From the NCBI GenBank assembly GCA_964446495.1, contig CAYUOY010000183.1:1-7397 (forward strand): DNA of 7,397 nt. Reading direction: 5' to 3'. The first letter of the stretch is position 1. Every line of letters begins with the position of its first letter. The DNA comes from JAADHU01 sp964446495. Lineage in GTDB: Bacteria > Pseudomonadota > Gammaproteobacteria > Steroidobacterales > Woeseiaceae. Below the pieces are notes generated by a model, which did not search any database, was not told the origin of the DNA, and saw nothing but the letters and a program-made list of their open reading frames with translations. The position numbers and the translations under genes were made by a program. Positions 1 through 5,822 of this stretch are shown here, piece after piece.

Positions 1-26
1 CCCCTTATGGCTGTAAGTTGCTCTAC

Positions 27-1052
27 TCAATCAATCGTTACTTGAAAAGACACCGTCTGTACGCCATCCGCCTGGGTCAGATCACCCAGCCGAACGACGA
101 CAGTCGGCACACCACTCACATCGAGCTCTCCCGAATCGGCGTCGGTTGCGTCCGTCAGTCCGCCGCCATTCAGTGAAATGCTTGATGTAACAAAGCTGGT
201 ATTTGTTGGCACGGGATCAGTGAGAACACTGTTAACCGCTGTACCGTTATTGCTGACTTCCACAGTGATCGTGTAACTAAGTGTTGCCCCGGGCACCGCT
301 TCGGAACCACCGAATGGGTCAACAACAACGACCGACTTGACGATGCTCAGAGCCACATCACCTACGACGTATTCGCCGATAATGGCCGCCGCACCGCCCG
401 AGGTTCCAATGACTGCATCTACGCCACCGTCACCCTGATTTGCGAGTACATCTCCCGGCGCACCCGCACCGCTCAGAGCTGTTGCCGTGAGTTCACTGCG
501 TCCGACATTGCCGTCAACGACACCGCCTGGAATATTGTTGACCAAAAGGACATTAATGGACTCGTCGGCGGCCAGTAGTGGCTCGTTACCACCTGGCGAA
601 TAGGCGACATCGCCCGGACTAAAATCACCACTTGCATCGGTATCGAAGTAGATGGCCGGGACGGCGGGTGTCGGATCAAAATCATCGCCACCCAATACAC
701 TGTCTATCGAAAATCGAACCGCCTCAGTACCATTACCGGTATTGGCGACTGAGAAGAGCAAGCTTCTGTCAGCCGCTCCTGCGTTAACCTGGGTTTGTGG
801 GCTTAGCAACGTCACCAACACATCAATGCGTTCGTCGACCAGCACGGTCACTGTGTTCGAATTGAGCGAAATTCTGGTCCCACCAAGATCGAATTCGACC
901 AGCGCCGTGTTGTCGATGACTGTACCGGCCGCTGTTCCGTCCGCCCAGGTGAGCGAAGTCGGCAGAAACATCAGCACAGACAACAGAGGTGCAATAGCCC
1001 CGGTGACAACTCGCCTGACAACGAATCGCCGTTCACGTATTTCTCGTATCAA
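27..1052 (-). CDS. Exported DUF11 repeat-domain surface protein
   Basis: A 341-residue protein, probably exported and surface-associated; exact role unknown. The N-terminus is a Sec signal peptide: an Arg-rich n-region (residues 1-15), a hydrophobic core (about 17-31) and a likely cleavage after TWA (residue 37). The next part (about 40-225) is rich in Gly, Asp, Val and Thr and looks like beta-sandwich. It includes a DTDASGDFSPGD loop (137-148) resembling a calcium-binding loop. Residues about 233-341 match the DUF11 conserved repeat pattern (ALSIVKS, PGATLSYTITVEVSNNG, LTDPVPTNTSFV). The start is TTG: an AAGGA Shine-Dalgarno lies 7 nt upstream, an in-frame TGA lies just before it, and the nearby ATG at 1057-1059 is out of frame. 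There is no C-terminal anchor or sorting signal, so it may be secreted or held by a partner. An AAGGGG just beyond the stop at the left edge may be the ribosome site of a following gene. Family assignment is good; function is inferred. Confidence 0.85.
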   Translation of the reverse strand: MIREIRERRFVVRRVVTGAIAPLLSVLMFLPTSLTWADGTAAGTVIDNTALVEFDLGGTRISLNSNTVTVLVDERIDVLVTLLSPQTQVNAGAADRSLLFSVANTGNGTEAVRFSIDSVLGGDDFDPTPAVPAIYFDTDASGDFSPGDVAYSPGGNEPLLAADESINVLLVNNIPGGVVDGNVGRSELTATALSGAGAPGDVLANQGDGGVDAVIGTSGGAAAIIGEYVVGDVALSIVKSVVVVDPFGGSEAVPGATLSYTITVEVSNNGTAVNSVLTDPVPTNTSFVTSSISLNGGGLTDATDADSGELDVSGVPTVVVRLGDLTQADGVQTVSFQVTID

Positions 1053-1215
1053 GGTTCATTCCTTAATCGCAGCAGCAGCGCGACCACAACAATCAAACCC
1101 TGTCGACGGTCGTCCGCTTTCCAGCCCTTAGCGGGCCCCGCGTCATTGCGGGTTGTGCCGACTGTTCCGGAATTGAAATTTTCTTGCACTGAATCGGGGC
1201 GATTTGTGCTGAATC

Positions 1216-1254
1216 TGTGATGGTTTTCACGGTTTGCCCGTGATGGCGCTCACA
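1216..1254. promoter_or_regulatory. Tandem CRP/Vfr-like operator dyads
   Basis: Two dyads each match TGTGA-N6-TCACA at 9 of 10 positions. Site 1 (1216-1231) is TGTGA-tggttt-TCACG; site 2 (1239-1254) is CGTGA-tggcgc-TCACA. Their centres are 23 bp apart. Together they form a nested inverted repeat: CTGTGA at 1215-1220 pairs with TCACAG at 1250-1255, and TCACGG at 1227-1232 pairs with CCGTGA at 1238-1243. They lie about 165-200 bp upstream of the DUF11 start, and downstream of the sigma-54 activator gene, so the DUF11 gene is the likely target. Binding by a CRP-family protein is inferred from consensus; I could not find a convincing -10/-35 nearby. An mRNA hairpin is the alternative reading, but no T-run follows. 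Confidence 0.5.
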
Positions 1255-1312
1255 GTCGCCGTGTCAGCGACGCAAAGGAATTTGACCGAACTGGCTGGCG
1301 TAGGAATCGGTG

Positions 1313-3718
1313 TTATGTAGTGCCAGTGGTACCGGGGGGAGATTTCTGCAGGCCCAGTTTTTTCATTTTCGAACGCAACGTGCTCGGGGGGACACCAAGC
1401 TTGGCCGCCGCGCCGCCGGGACCCGCAATTTTCCATTCTGTTTGTCCCAGAATAGAGGCGATGTGTTCCTTTTCTGCGGCCCGCAAGTCAAGCGGATTAT
1501 CGACCGTGCCCACCGTATTCTCCGTCATCGCGCGGCGGCTAATGTCCAGCGGTTCGGCGAGTTGCAGGACATGATCATCGCTGGAGATCAGGGCCCGCTG
1601 TACGACGCTCTCAAGTTCGCGGACATTTCCAGGCCAGGAAAAGGCCTGCAAATGATCCATCATCACGGTCGAAACAGCGTTGACATCCCGTCCCAGCGAC
1701 TGAGCATGTTTGGCAATGAAATGTTCGACCAGCATCGGAATGTCCGATTTTCGCTCACGCAATGCCGGCAGGGTAATAGGGAAGGTATTGATACGGTAGA
1801 AAAGATCAGCACGAAAATCGCCGTGGTCCACGGCTTCCTGGAGCCGCCGATTCGTTGCAGCGAGAATCCGCACGTCAATTTTGATCGACTCGCTACCACC
1901 GACTCGTTCGAATTCACCCTCTTGCAACACTCGCAACAGCTTACCCTGCAGATCAAGCGGCAAATCGCCAATCTCATCAAGGAACAAGGTTCCGCCGTCA
2001 GCGAGATCAAATCTGCCGCGCTTGCTAGAGTCTGCGCCGGTAAAAGCGCCCTTCTCATGCCCGAACAACTCGCTCTCAACCAGATTCTCGGGCAATGCCG
2101 CACAATTTACCTTGACCAGGGCGCGATCACTGCGATCGCTGCGTTCGTGTACGGCCCTGGCGATCAATTCTTTCCCGGTTCCGGTTTCACCGAGGATAAG
2201 CACGGTAGTATTTGTCGCCGCCACCTGGGCCACCTGCTGCAGACACGCAATCAGCTCGTCGCTCTCTCCCACGAGTTCATTGAAGCCGTGCGTTGACCGA
2301 ATTTCCTGACGCAAATAGACGTTTTCGGCCTGTAAACGATCGCTGGACTGGCGCAACTCGTCGAGCACACGATCAAGTTTCCTTTTGGTATTCAGACGAT
2401 CGATGACATTCGCCAGCAAATCAGCAAACACTTGCAGATCCTGCAGTCGCCTGCTGCTCCAGTCTTTGCGCGTTTTTATATTACCGAAGCCACAGGTGCC
2501 AACGGCTTCCCCGCCAATCACCATAGGCAGCACTGCAAGGGATCTGAGCCCAAGCTCAGTCAGGAGCTGTTTGTCCCTGATGTCGTCCGGCAAAGCCCGG
2601 ATGTCATCGACGGCAACCGCATTGCCGTTCAATATCTGTTTTGATATCCAGGGGAAACTATCGATCGAAACGTCTAACCACGGCGCCCCACCGTGCTCAT
2701 TCCAGTAGTACAATAGCTCGGCGCGGCTTTCCTCCTTATGAAACCAGATCAGGGTCACACGATCCGACGCCGAAAATTCGCAGGCCAGTCGCAGGCAGTC
2801 CTCAATGGTTTCGCCCAGCGCATCGTCGGGCGTGGTGATCAATCGAGATGAGATGCTGGCTACCACTTCTTGAAATCGCGCTCTGTCATGTAGTTTGGTT
2901 TCGGCTTCGAGCCTGGCCAGCACATCTTTTTCCGATCCCCATATTCTGACTAACGCTCCGTTGTGCACGACACCGGTGACATTCACCATCATTGCACGGG
3001 TCTCCCCGTCCGCATTTACCGAATGCACTTCATAATCGTCCAGGCGATAGCCGCCCTGGATCAGGTCGCGCGCGAGTTTATCGTGGGAGGCGTTGCCAAA
3101 AGCCCGATCCATGCCGCGATAGCGTTTGCCCAAAATCTCTGATTTGTCACGACCGCCCACTGCTTTCGCATACGCTGCGTTGCATTCAACCAGCACGCCG
3201 TCATAAGTCTGGGCGATTTGCTCCTCAATCGGCAACGACGTATCAATGGGCGGATCGAATTCGAAGCAGTACACCGAGTCGACATATTGCTCGACCAGCG
3301 AGCGAAATCGATTCTCCGAATCAACAATTATCTCCATGGCTTTCGCGGCCTGCGCATCGGAGCGGACCAGGCTTTTTTCCGAATCCATAGAGGACCTTGC
3401 TGCGATCATCGATCCAATGACGATCAAGGCAAATGACACCAAGGTTGCCGGTACCCGAACATGTTGTAACAGGAAACTCATGGCCTCCAAAGAAGCCTCC
3501 GGTCCATACAGGATCGGCACCAGCGTTATAACTATCAGGTCGGCCATATAGTACAGCGCGGTGGTAATAATTCCGGCGACCAGCACAAACCGGCCGGTAC
3601 GGGGCATACGCCCGCGCCGAAAAGCGCCCAGCGATCGGGATACACCCAGCACCAATATGGCGAATCCGACGATAGTCAGATCGACAATCAATAAAGAAGT
3701 GAACGAACTCCAGATCAT
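1313..3718 (-). CDS. Membrane-anchored PAS-GAF sigma-54 enhancer-binding protein
   Basis: An 801-residue transcription activator that uses ATP hydrolysis to open sigma-54 RNA polymerase complexes. Domains in order: three hydrophobic membrane segments (about 5-27, 43-71, 90-108); PAS-like domain (about 134-265); GAF domain (about 285-440); short charged coiled coil (about 441-475); AAA+ sigma-54 interaction domain (about 480-705); Fis-type helix-turn-helix (about 745-790). Visible motifs are Walker A GETGTGKE (510-517), GAFTGA sigma-54 contact loop (557-562), Walker B TLFLDE (577-582), arginine-finger region FRADLFYR (635-642) and SWPGNVREL (694-702). The HTH (AGPGGAAAKLG, STLRSKMKKLGL) resembles the FhlA type. 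There is no receiver domain, so control is probably by ligand or membrane signal through PAS/GAF. The ATG at 3716-3718 directly follows an in-frame TAG, which fixes the longest start; the Shine-Dalgarno is poor (GAG about 10 nt upstream). It is divergent from a gene with a sigma-54 promoter, its likely target. The TM anchor is unusual for this family. Confidence 0.93.
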   Translation of the reverse strand: MIWSSFTSLLIVDLTIVGFAILVLGVSRSLGAFRRGRMPRTGRFVLVAGIITTALYYMADLIVITLVPILYGPEASLEAMSFLLQHVRVPATLVSFALIVIGSMIAARSSMDSEKSLVRSDAQAAKAMEIIVDSENRFRSLVEQYVDSVYCFEFDPPIDTSLPIEEQIAQTYDGVLVECNAAYAKAVGGRDKSEILGKRYRGMDRAFGNASHDKLARDLIQGGYRLDDYEVHSVNADGETRAMMVNVTGVVHNGALVRIWGSEKDVLARLEAETKLHDRARFQEVVASISSRLITTPDDALGETIEDCLRLACEFSASDRVTLIWFHKEESRAELLYYWNEHGGAPWLDVSIDSFPWISKQILNGNAVAVDDIRALPDDIRDKQLLTELGLRSLAVLPMVIGGEAVGTCGFGNIKTRKDWSSRRLQDLQVFADLLANVIDRLNTKRKLDRVLDELRQSSDRLQAENVYLRQEIRSTHGFNELVGESDELIACLQQVAQVAATNTTVLILGETGTGKELIARAVHERSDRSDRALVKVNCAALPENLVESELFGHEKGAFTGADSSKRGRFDLADGGTLFLDEIGDLPLDLQGKLLRVLQEGEFERVGGSESIKIDVRILAATNRRLQEAVDHGDFRADLFYRINTFPITLPALRERKSDIPMLVEHFIAKHAQSLGRDVNAVSTVMMDHLQAFSWPGNVRELESVVQRALISSDDHVLQLAEPLDISRRAMTENTVGTVDNPLDLRAAEKEHIASILGQTEWKIAGPGGAAAKLGVPPSTLRSKMKKLGLQKSPPGTTGTT

Positions 3719-3863
3719 CTACATTCGACTCAAAAGCAGATCTGGCGTGTGCCGGTGCCTGGCCGGTGGGTGCTTGGTTCCGACCACATTCAGCCAGTTG
3801 ATTGCGCGCTGCAATTTATGCATTCCTGCGACCCCATGCTGCCATGTCGGCAGACCAACCAAG

Positions 3864-3892
3864 CTTATACTACTACTTAGACCAAGTCTAAA
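3864..3892 (-). promoter_or_regulatory. Probable sigma-70 promoter of the activator gene
   Basis: Read leftward, TTTAGA (3892-3887, 4/6 match to the -35 consensus) is followed after 17 bp by TATAAG (3869-3864, 5/6 match to the -10). Transcription would start near 3857, giving a leader of about 140 nt before the activator ATG. A perfect inverted repeat lies over the -35 element, which suggests repression or autoregulation. Inferred from consensus only. Confidence 0.4.
3877..3891. repeat. Palindrome TTAGAC-CAA-GTCTAA (candidate operator)
   Basis: Perfect 6-bp inverted repeat with a 3-bp spacer, overlapping the -35 of the leftward promoter and centred about 175 bp upstream of the proposed sigma-54 start site. 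It could be an operator for the activator (autoregulation and/or distal enhancer) or for another regulator. Confidence 0.45.
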
Positions 3893-3942
3893 GCACGACA
3901 TTTCGCGTGTTCGTGTGTAAGTGTTGGTATTTCGCGCTTGCG

Positions 3943-3954
3943 GGTAACGTTACC
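3943..3954. promoter_or_regulatory. Perfect 12-bp palindrome GGTAACGTTACC, candidate enhancer (UAS)
   Basis: GGTAACGTTACC is an uninterrupted perfect palindrome centred about 110 bp upstream of the predicted sigma-54 start site. That is within the usual range for enhancer sites bound by Fis-type HTH dimers of sigma-54 activators. The adjacent divergent activator gene is the obvious candidate binder. Symmetry and position are seen; binding is inferred. Confidence 0.45.
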
Positions 3955-4032
3955 TTGTTGAGAAGAGCATCCGGAATTTGTTATCTGGTTGTTTTTGCTG
4001 GCCTTTTTTCTTTTTTTCGTATTTCCCACATC

Positions 4033-4048
4033 TGGCACGGAATCTGCA
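4033..4048 (+). promoter_or_regulatory. Sigma-54 (-24/-12) promoter
   Basis: TGGCACGGAATCTGCA matches the consensus TGGCACG-N4-TTGCA at all but one defined position (C for the first T of TTGCA). The GG (4034-4035) and GC (4046-4047) are in the correct 12-bp register. The predicted start is near 4059, leaving a leader of about 60 nt before the receiver ATG. A T-tract lies just upstream and candidate enhancer palindromes lie about 110 and 175 bp upstream of the start. The divergent neighbour encodes a complete sigma-54 activator, which supports the call. Confidence 0.85.
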
Positions 4049-4074
4049 ACTCATTGATTGTACTAGCCACGACA

Positions 4075-4089
4075 TGGCGCCCGGCGCCA
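4075..4089 (+). repeat. GC-rich dyad in receiver mRNA leader
   Basis: TGGCGC-ccg-GCGCCA is a perfect 6-bp inverted repeat with a 3-nt spacer. It lies downstream of the predicted sigma-54 start site and 21 nt before the GGAG ribosome site. It could form a 5' hairpin that stabilises the message, or be a protein-binding dyad. No T-run follows, so it is not a terminator. Confidence 0.4.
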
Positions 4090-4120
4090 ATCAACGGTCA
4101 AGCACCGCACGGAGAAAACG

Positions 4121-4651
4121 ATGACAGACCAGCAACGTCGCGTCAATATTCTGCTGATTCAGAATCAGGCAACGACACTGAGCACGGTGCAGCATTCACT
4201 GGAATCGAACCAGACCCGCTGCCGACTGCAAATGATCGGCGTTTGTAGCGCTACGCTCGCGTACTTGCGCCGCGATAAACCGTATTGCGATACACCGGTT
4301 CCCGACCTGGTGTTGTTTGATATGAGTGACGCATCCCCAACCTCTGTTTCGGTAGTGAAAGCGATCAAGGCCGACAAACAATGTCAGTCCCTGCCGATGG
4401 TGCTGTTGACCAGCGAAGACAGCGAAGACGAAGTGGTGAAACTCGTCAGCAAGCGGGGCAAAGAAAATGCTTTCTCACCAGTGGATCTGGACAGCTTCAT
4501 TAAGGCACTAAACTCTTTCAAACCCGATCGCTTCATGCATGCTGTCTCGTTGCTGGAGAATTTCGGTTTCGTTCTGGTAAGAATGCCGGGCACGCCGGCA
4601 ATATCAAGACCGTCCCACACGCATGAGTTGGCCCGCGCCGCGAATGCCTAG
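4121..4651 (+). CDS. Degenerate Rcp1/CheY-like single-domain receiver
   Basis: A 176-residue protein whose residues about 8-134 follow the CheY fold in the Rcp1-like subfamily: VNILLIQNQ (beta 1), TLAYLRRD, PDLVLFDMSD (beta 3), VVKAIKADKQCQSLPMVLLTSE, AFSPVDLDSFIKAL, then the family's C-terminal helix ending LENFGFVLVRMPG (145-157). The phospho-acceptor Asp is kept (D67) and so is the switch Thr (T97). The acidic pair that binds Mg2+ (usually E/D-D) is replaced by Q14-N15, and the invariant Lys of the KP motif is S119. Normal phosphorylation is therefore doubtful; a phosphorylation-independent binding role is likely. There is no output domain or signal peptide, so it is cytosolic. The ATG has GGAG 6 nt upstream. 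It is expressed from a sigma-54 promoter and divergent from a sigma-54 activator. The last 18 residues are low in family signal. Fold assignment is strong; function is inferred. Confidence 0.85.
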   Translation: MTDQQRRVNILLIQNQATTLSTVQHSLESNQTRCRLQMIGVCSATLAYLRRDKPYCDTPVPDLVLFDMSDASPTSVSVVKAIKADKQCQSLPMVLLTSEDSEDEVVKLVSKRGKENAFSPVDLDSFIKALNSFKPDRFMHAVSLLENFGFVLVRMPGTPAISRPSHTHELARAANA

Positions 4652-4656
4652 CAATC

Positions 4657-4806
4657 TGTTGAAAAACCATCCATGGTATTTTCAACATCGCAATTCGAAA
4701 AACGTCGTTTTCGAATTGCTCACATTTTCAATGGCTTGCAGCCATCGAAAATGACGGTACATCCGTGTACCGTACGCAGCCAGTCGAAAAACAAAGTTTT
4801 TCAACA
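4657..4806. repeat. Composite palindromic element (MITE/REP-like) with nested hairpins
   Basis: About 150 bp begin 5 nt after the receiver stop codon. Terminal 11-bp perfect inverted repeats (TGTTGAAAAAC 4657-4667, GTTTTTCAACA 4796-4806) enclose further perfect dyads. H1 pairs 4657-4665 with 4679-4687 around CCATccATGG. H2 pairs 4690-4701 with 4708-4719 (12 bp, 6-nt loop). H3 pairs 4723-4729 with 4747-4753 and ATGGCT with AGCCAT inside (4731-4745). H4 pairs 4754-4760 with 4767-4773 (ACGGTAC). H5 pairs 4786-4792 with 4796-4802 (GAAAAAC/GTTTTTC). Almost every arm is a variant of T(T/C)GAAAA. H1 and H5 compete with the outer stem, giving either a chain of hairpins or a closed multi-branched fold. 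It has no ORF, so it would be a non-autonomous mobile or REP-type repeat. It may also end the receiver transcript. Confidence 0.7.
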
Positions 4807-4897
4807 AGCTGCCAATCCGGACTAGCAGCGCCTTCCCCCTGTCAAAATTTCGTGGCGGGATGTTACGATACGCGCTTACAGCGTCTGGGAAGCAATC

Positions 4898-5734
4898 ATG
4901 TCGGCAGAAGAACAAGCACAATTCCTGCAACGCCTGGCAGAAGACCTGAATTCAAAAAAGGTTTCACTACCCTCATTTCCTGATGTCGTTATAAAAATCC
5001 GTTCGGCACTCGAGGACCCGACCTGCAGTTCCGGGCGACTCGCGGAAGTTGCGAAACTGGATCCCGTACTGGTGTCGAGATTGTTGATGGCCGCAAATTC
5101 AGCTTTCCACAATCGTGCCGGTATTGAAATCGTGGACTTGAACCTTGCGATAAGCCGCCTGGGATTCGAAGTCGTGCGAAATACCGCGATCGCCCTGGCC
5201 GTCGAGCAGATATTCAATGCCTCCCAGCATGAGACTTTACGAGATCGGTTGAAAGATCTCTGGTCCAGGAGCATGTCGTTATCGTCGATGTGTTACGTCA
5301 TCGCACGTACCGATGTTTCTCTCAATTCCGATCACGCATTCCTGTGTGGACTCTTGCACGACGTTGGCAAGCTATACATATTGACGCAGGCAAAAGAATA
5401 TCCCGGATTTCTCGGCGACACCGAATCGCTGAATACGGTCTTGCACGATTGGCACCAGGGTATTGGTAGCTCCATCGTCGACGCATGGGGTTTCCACGCC
5501 GAGATCGCTAAATCGGTCGACATTGACGAAAACCTTGATACCGAATCGAATCGTGGCGCGGCCCTGGTGGACGTGGTCTATGCGGCCATCGCTTTACTCG
5601 ATGATGCGCAAGCCGCCTTGAGTAAAGAGCCCTCTCACCCTTCACTGCAACGGCTTAAAGTAACGCAGGAGTCGTTTGAAGAACTTCGCGAAGCCGCCGA
5701 ATTGCACGCCCAGTCCATGCGCCACTCAATTTAG
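4898..5734 (+). CDS. HDOD domain signalling protein
   Basis: A 278-residue cytosolic protein with an HDOD domain (about 15-210): LPSFPDVVIKIRSALEDP, a KLDPVLVSRLLMAANSAF helix pair, a long IVDLNLAISRLGFEVVRNTAIAL helix region, LWSRSMSLSS, and GLLHDVGKL (151-159) with H154-D155. HDOD proteins are mostly regulators that bind partners in signalling, motility or stress pathways; most lack proven phosphohydrolase activity. Here the HD pair is kept, but the usual His after the conserved LW is replaced (LWSRS, 122-126), so full metal binding is doubtful. The C-terminal part (about 220-278) is helical and without a recognised domain. The ATG at 4898 has GGGA about 7 nt upstream. A weak -10-like TACGAT lies at 4864-4869 but no good -35 pairs with it. 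It ends just before a strong terminator and is convergent with a pilin-like gene. Partner and pathway are unknown. Confidence 0.9.
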   Translation: MSAEEQAQFLQRLAEDLNSKKVSLPSFPDVVIKIRSALEDPTCSSGRLAEVAKLDPVLVSRLLMAANSAFHNRAGIEIVDLNLAISRLGFEVVRNTAIALAVEQIFNASQHETLRDRLKDLWSRSMSLSSMCYVIARTDVSLNSDHAFLCGLLHDVGKLYILTQAKEYPGFLGDTESLNTVLHDWHQGIGSSIVDAWGFHAEIAKSVDIDENLDTESNRGAALVDVVYAAIALLDDAQAALSKEPSHPSLQRLKVTQESFEELREAAELHAQSMRHSI

Positions 5735-5761
5735 AGAAGCCCTGACTTTTTCTGAACGAGA

Positions 5762-5796
5762 AAACCCCGCCGCAGCCACAGGCTCCGGCGGGGTTT
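5762..5796. terminator. Bidirectional Rho-independent terminator
   Basis: A perfect 11-bp stem AAACCCCGCCG (5762-5772) / CGGCGGGGTTT (5786-5796), extended inside by AGCC/GGCT with an ACA loop. An A-rich tract on the left and T-run on the right suit termination from both sides: the HDOD gene (stop 5734) on plus and the pilin-like gene (stop 5823) on minus. A weaker TTTTCT/AGAAAA dyad (5748-5764) lies just to the left. Confidence 0.9.
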
Positions 5797-5822
5797 CGTC
5801 CATTCAGGTCAGTCGTTGCTGC

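Larger units (their letters stand above)
3719..4120. other. Divergent intergenic control region
   Basis: About 400 bp separate the activator gene (leftward) from the receiver gene (rightward). I see no convincing gene here. From left to right it holds a leader for the activator mRNA, a probable sigma-70 promoter with an overlapping palindrome (3864-3892), a 12-bp palindrome (3943-3954), two copies of TTTCGCG (3901-3907 and 3930-3936), a T-tract (4004-4017, interrupted by one C), a sigma-54 promoter (4033-4048), a GC-rich dyad in the receiver leader (4075-4089) and the GGAG ribosome site (4111-4114). AGACCAA also occurs twice, at 3852-3858 and 3879-3885. This is the arrangement expected of an enhancer-dependent promoter: distal binding sites, flexible or bent DNA, then -24/-12. 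Confidence 0.7.

Noticed and set aside
652..1131. 159-codon plus-strand ORF opposite the DUF11 gene
   Set aside because: It is antisense to a protein with clear signal peptide and DUF11 pattern, and its own translation is low-complexity Ser/Thr/Arg-rich without a family match.
1146..1160. Minus-strand CGGCAC...GC motif upstream of the DUF11 gene resembling a sigma-54 promoter
   Set aside because: The GG and GC are 10 bp apart instead of the required 12, so it is not a -24/-12 element.
1310..2296. Long 328-codon plus-strand ORF opposite the activator gene
   Set aside because: It lies wholly antisense to well-conserved GAF/AAA+/HTH coding sequence and its translation has no recognisable domain; it is a shadow ORF.
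3719..3901. 60-codon minus-strand ORF in frame with the activator gene, separated from it by a single TAG
   Set aside because: The candidate start lies upstream of the predicted transcript start, has no Shine-Dalgarno, and the translation shows no family-like pattern. It also overlaps the promoter and palindrome, so it is read as leader DNA.
4047..4059. Perfect match to the IHF consensus WATCAANNNNTTR on the minus strand
   Set aside because: It overlaps the -12 and start site of the sigma-54 promoter, where IHF bending between enhancer and promoter would not be possible. It is likely coincidental, unless IHF represses here.
4657..4806. Integron attC site, because of GTTGAAA / TTTCAAC ends
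   Set aside because: The core sites would need GTTRRRY and RYYYAAC; the seventh base is A (T in the complement), there is no integrase, and the multi-hairpin layout differs from an attC fold.
4864..4869. TACGAT as -10 of the HDOD gene
   Set aside because: Only 4/6 match and no acceptable -35 at 16-18 bp spacing, so it is not listed as a promoter.
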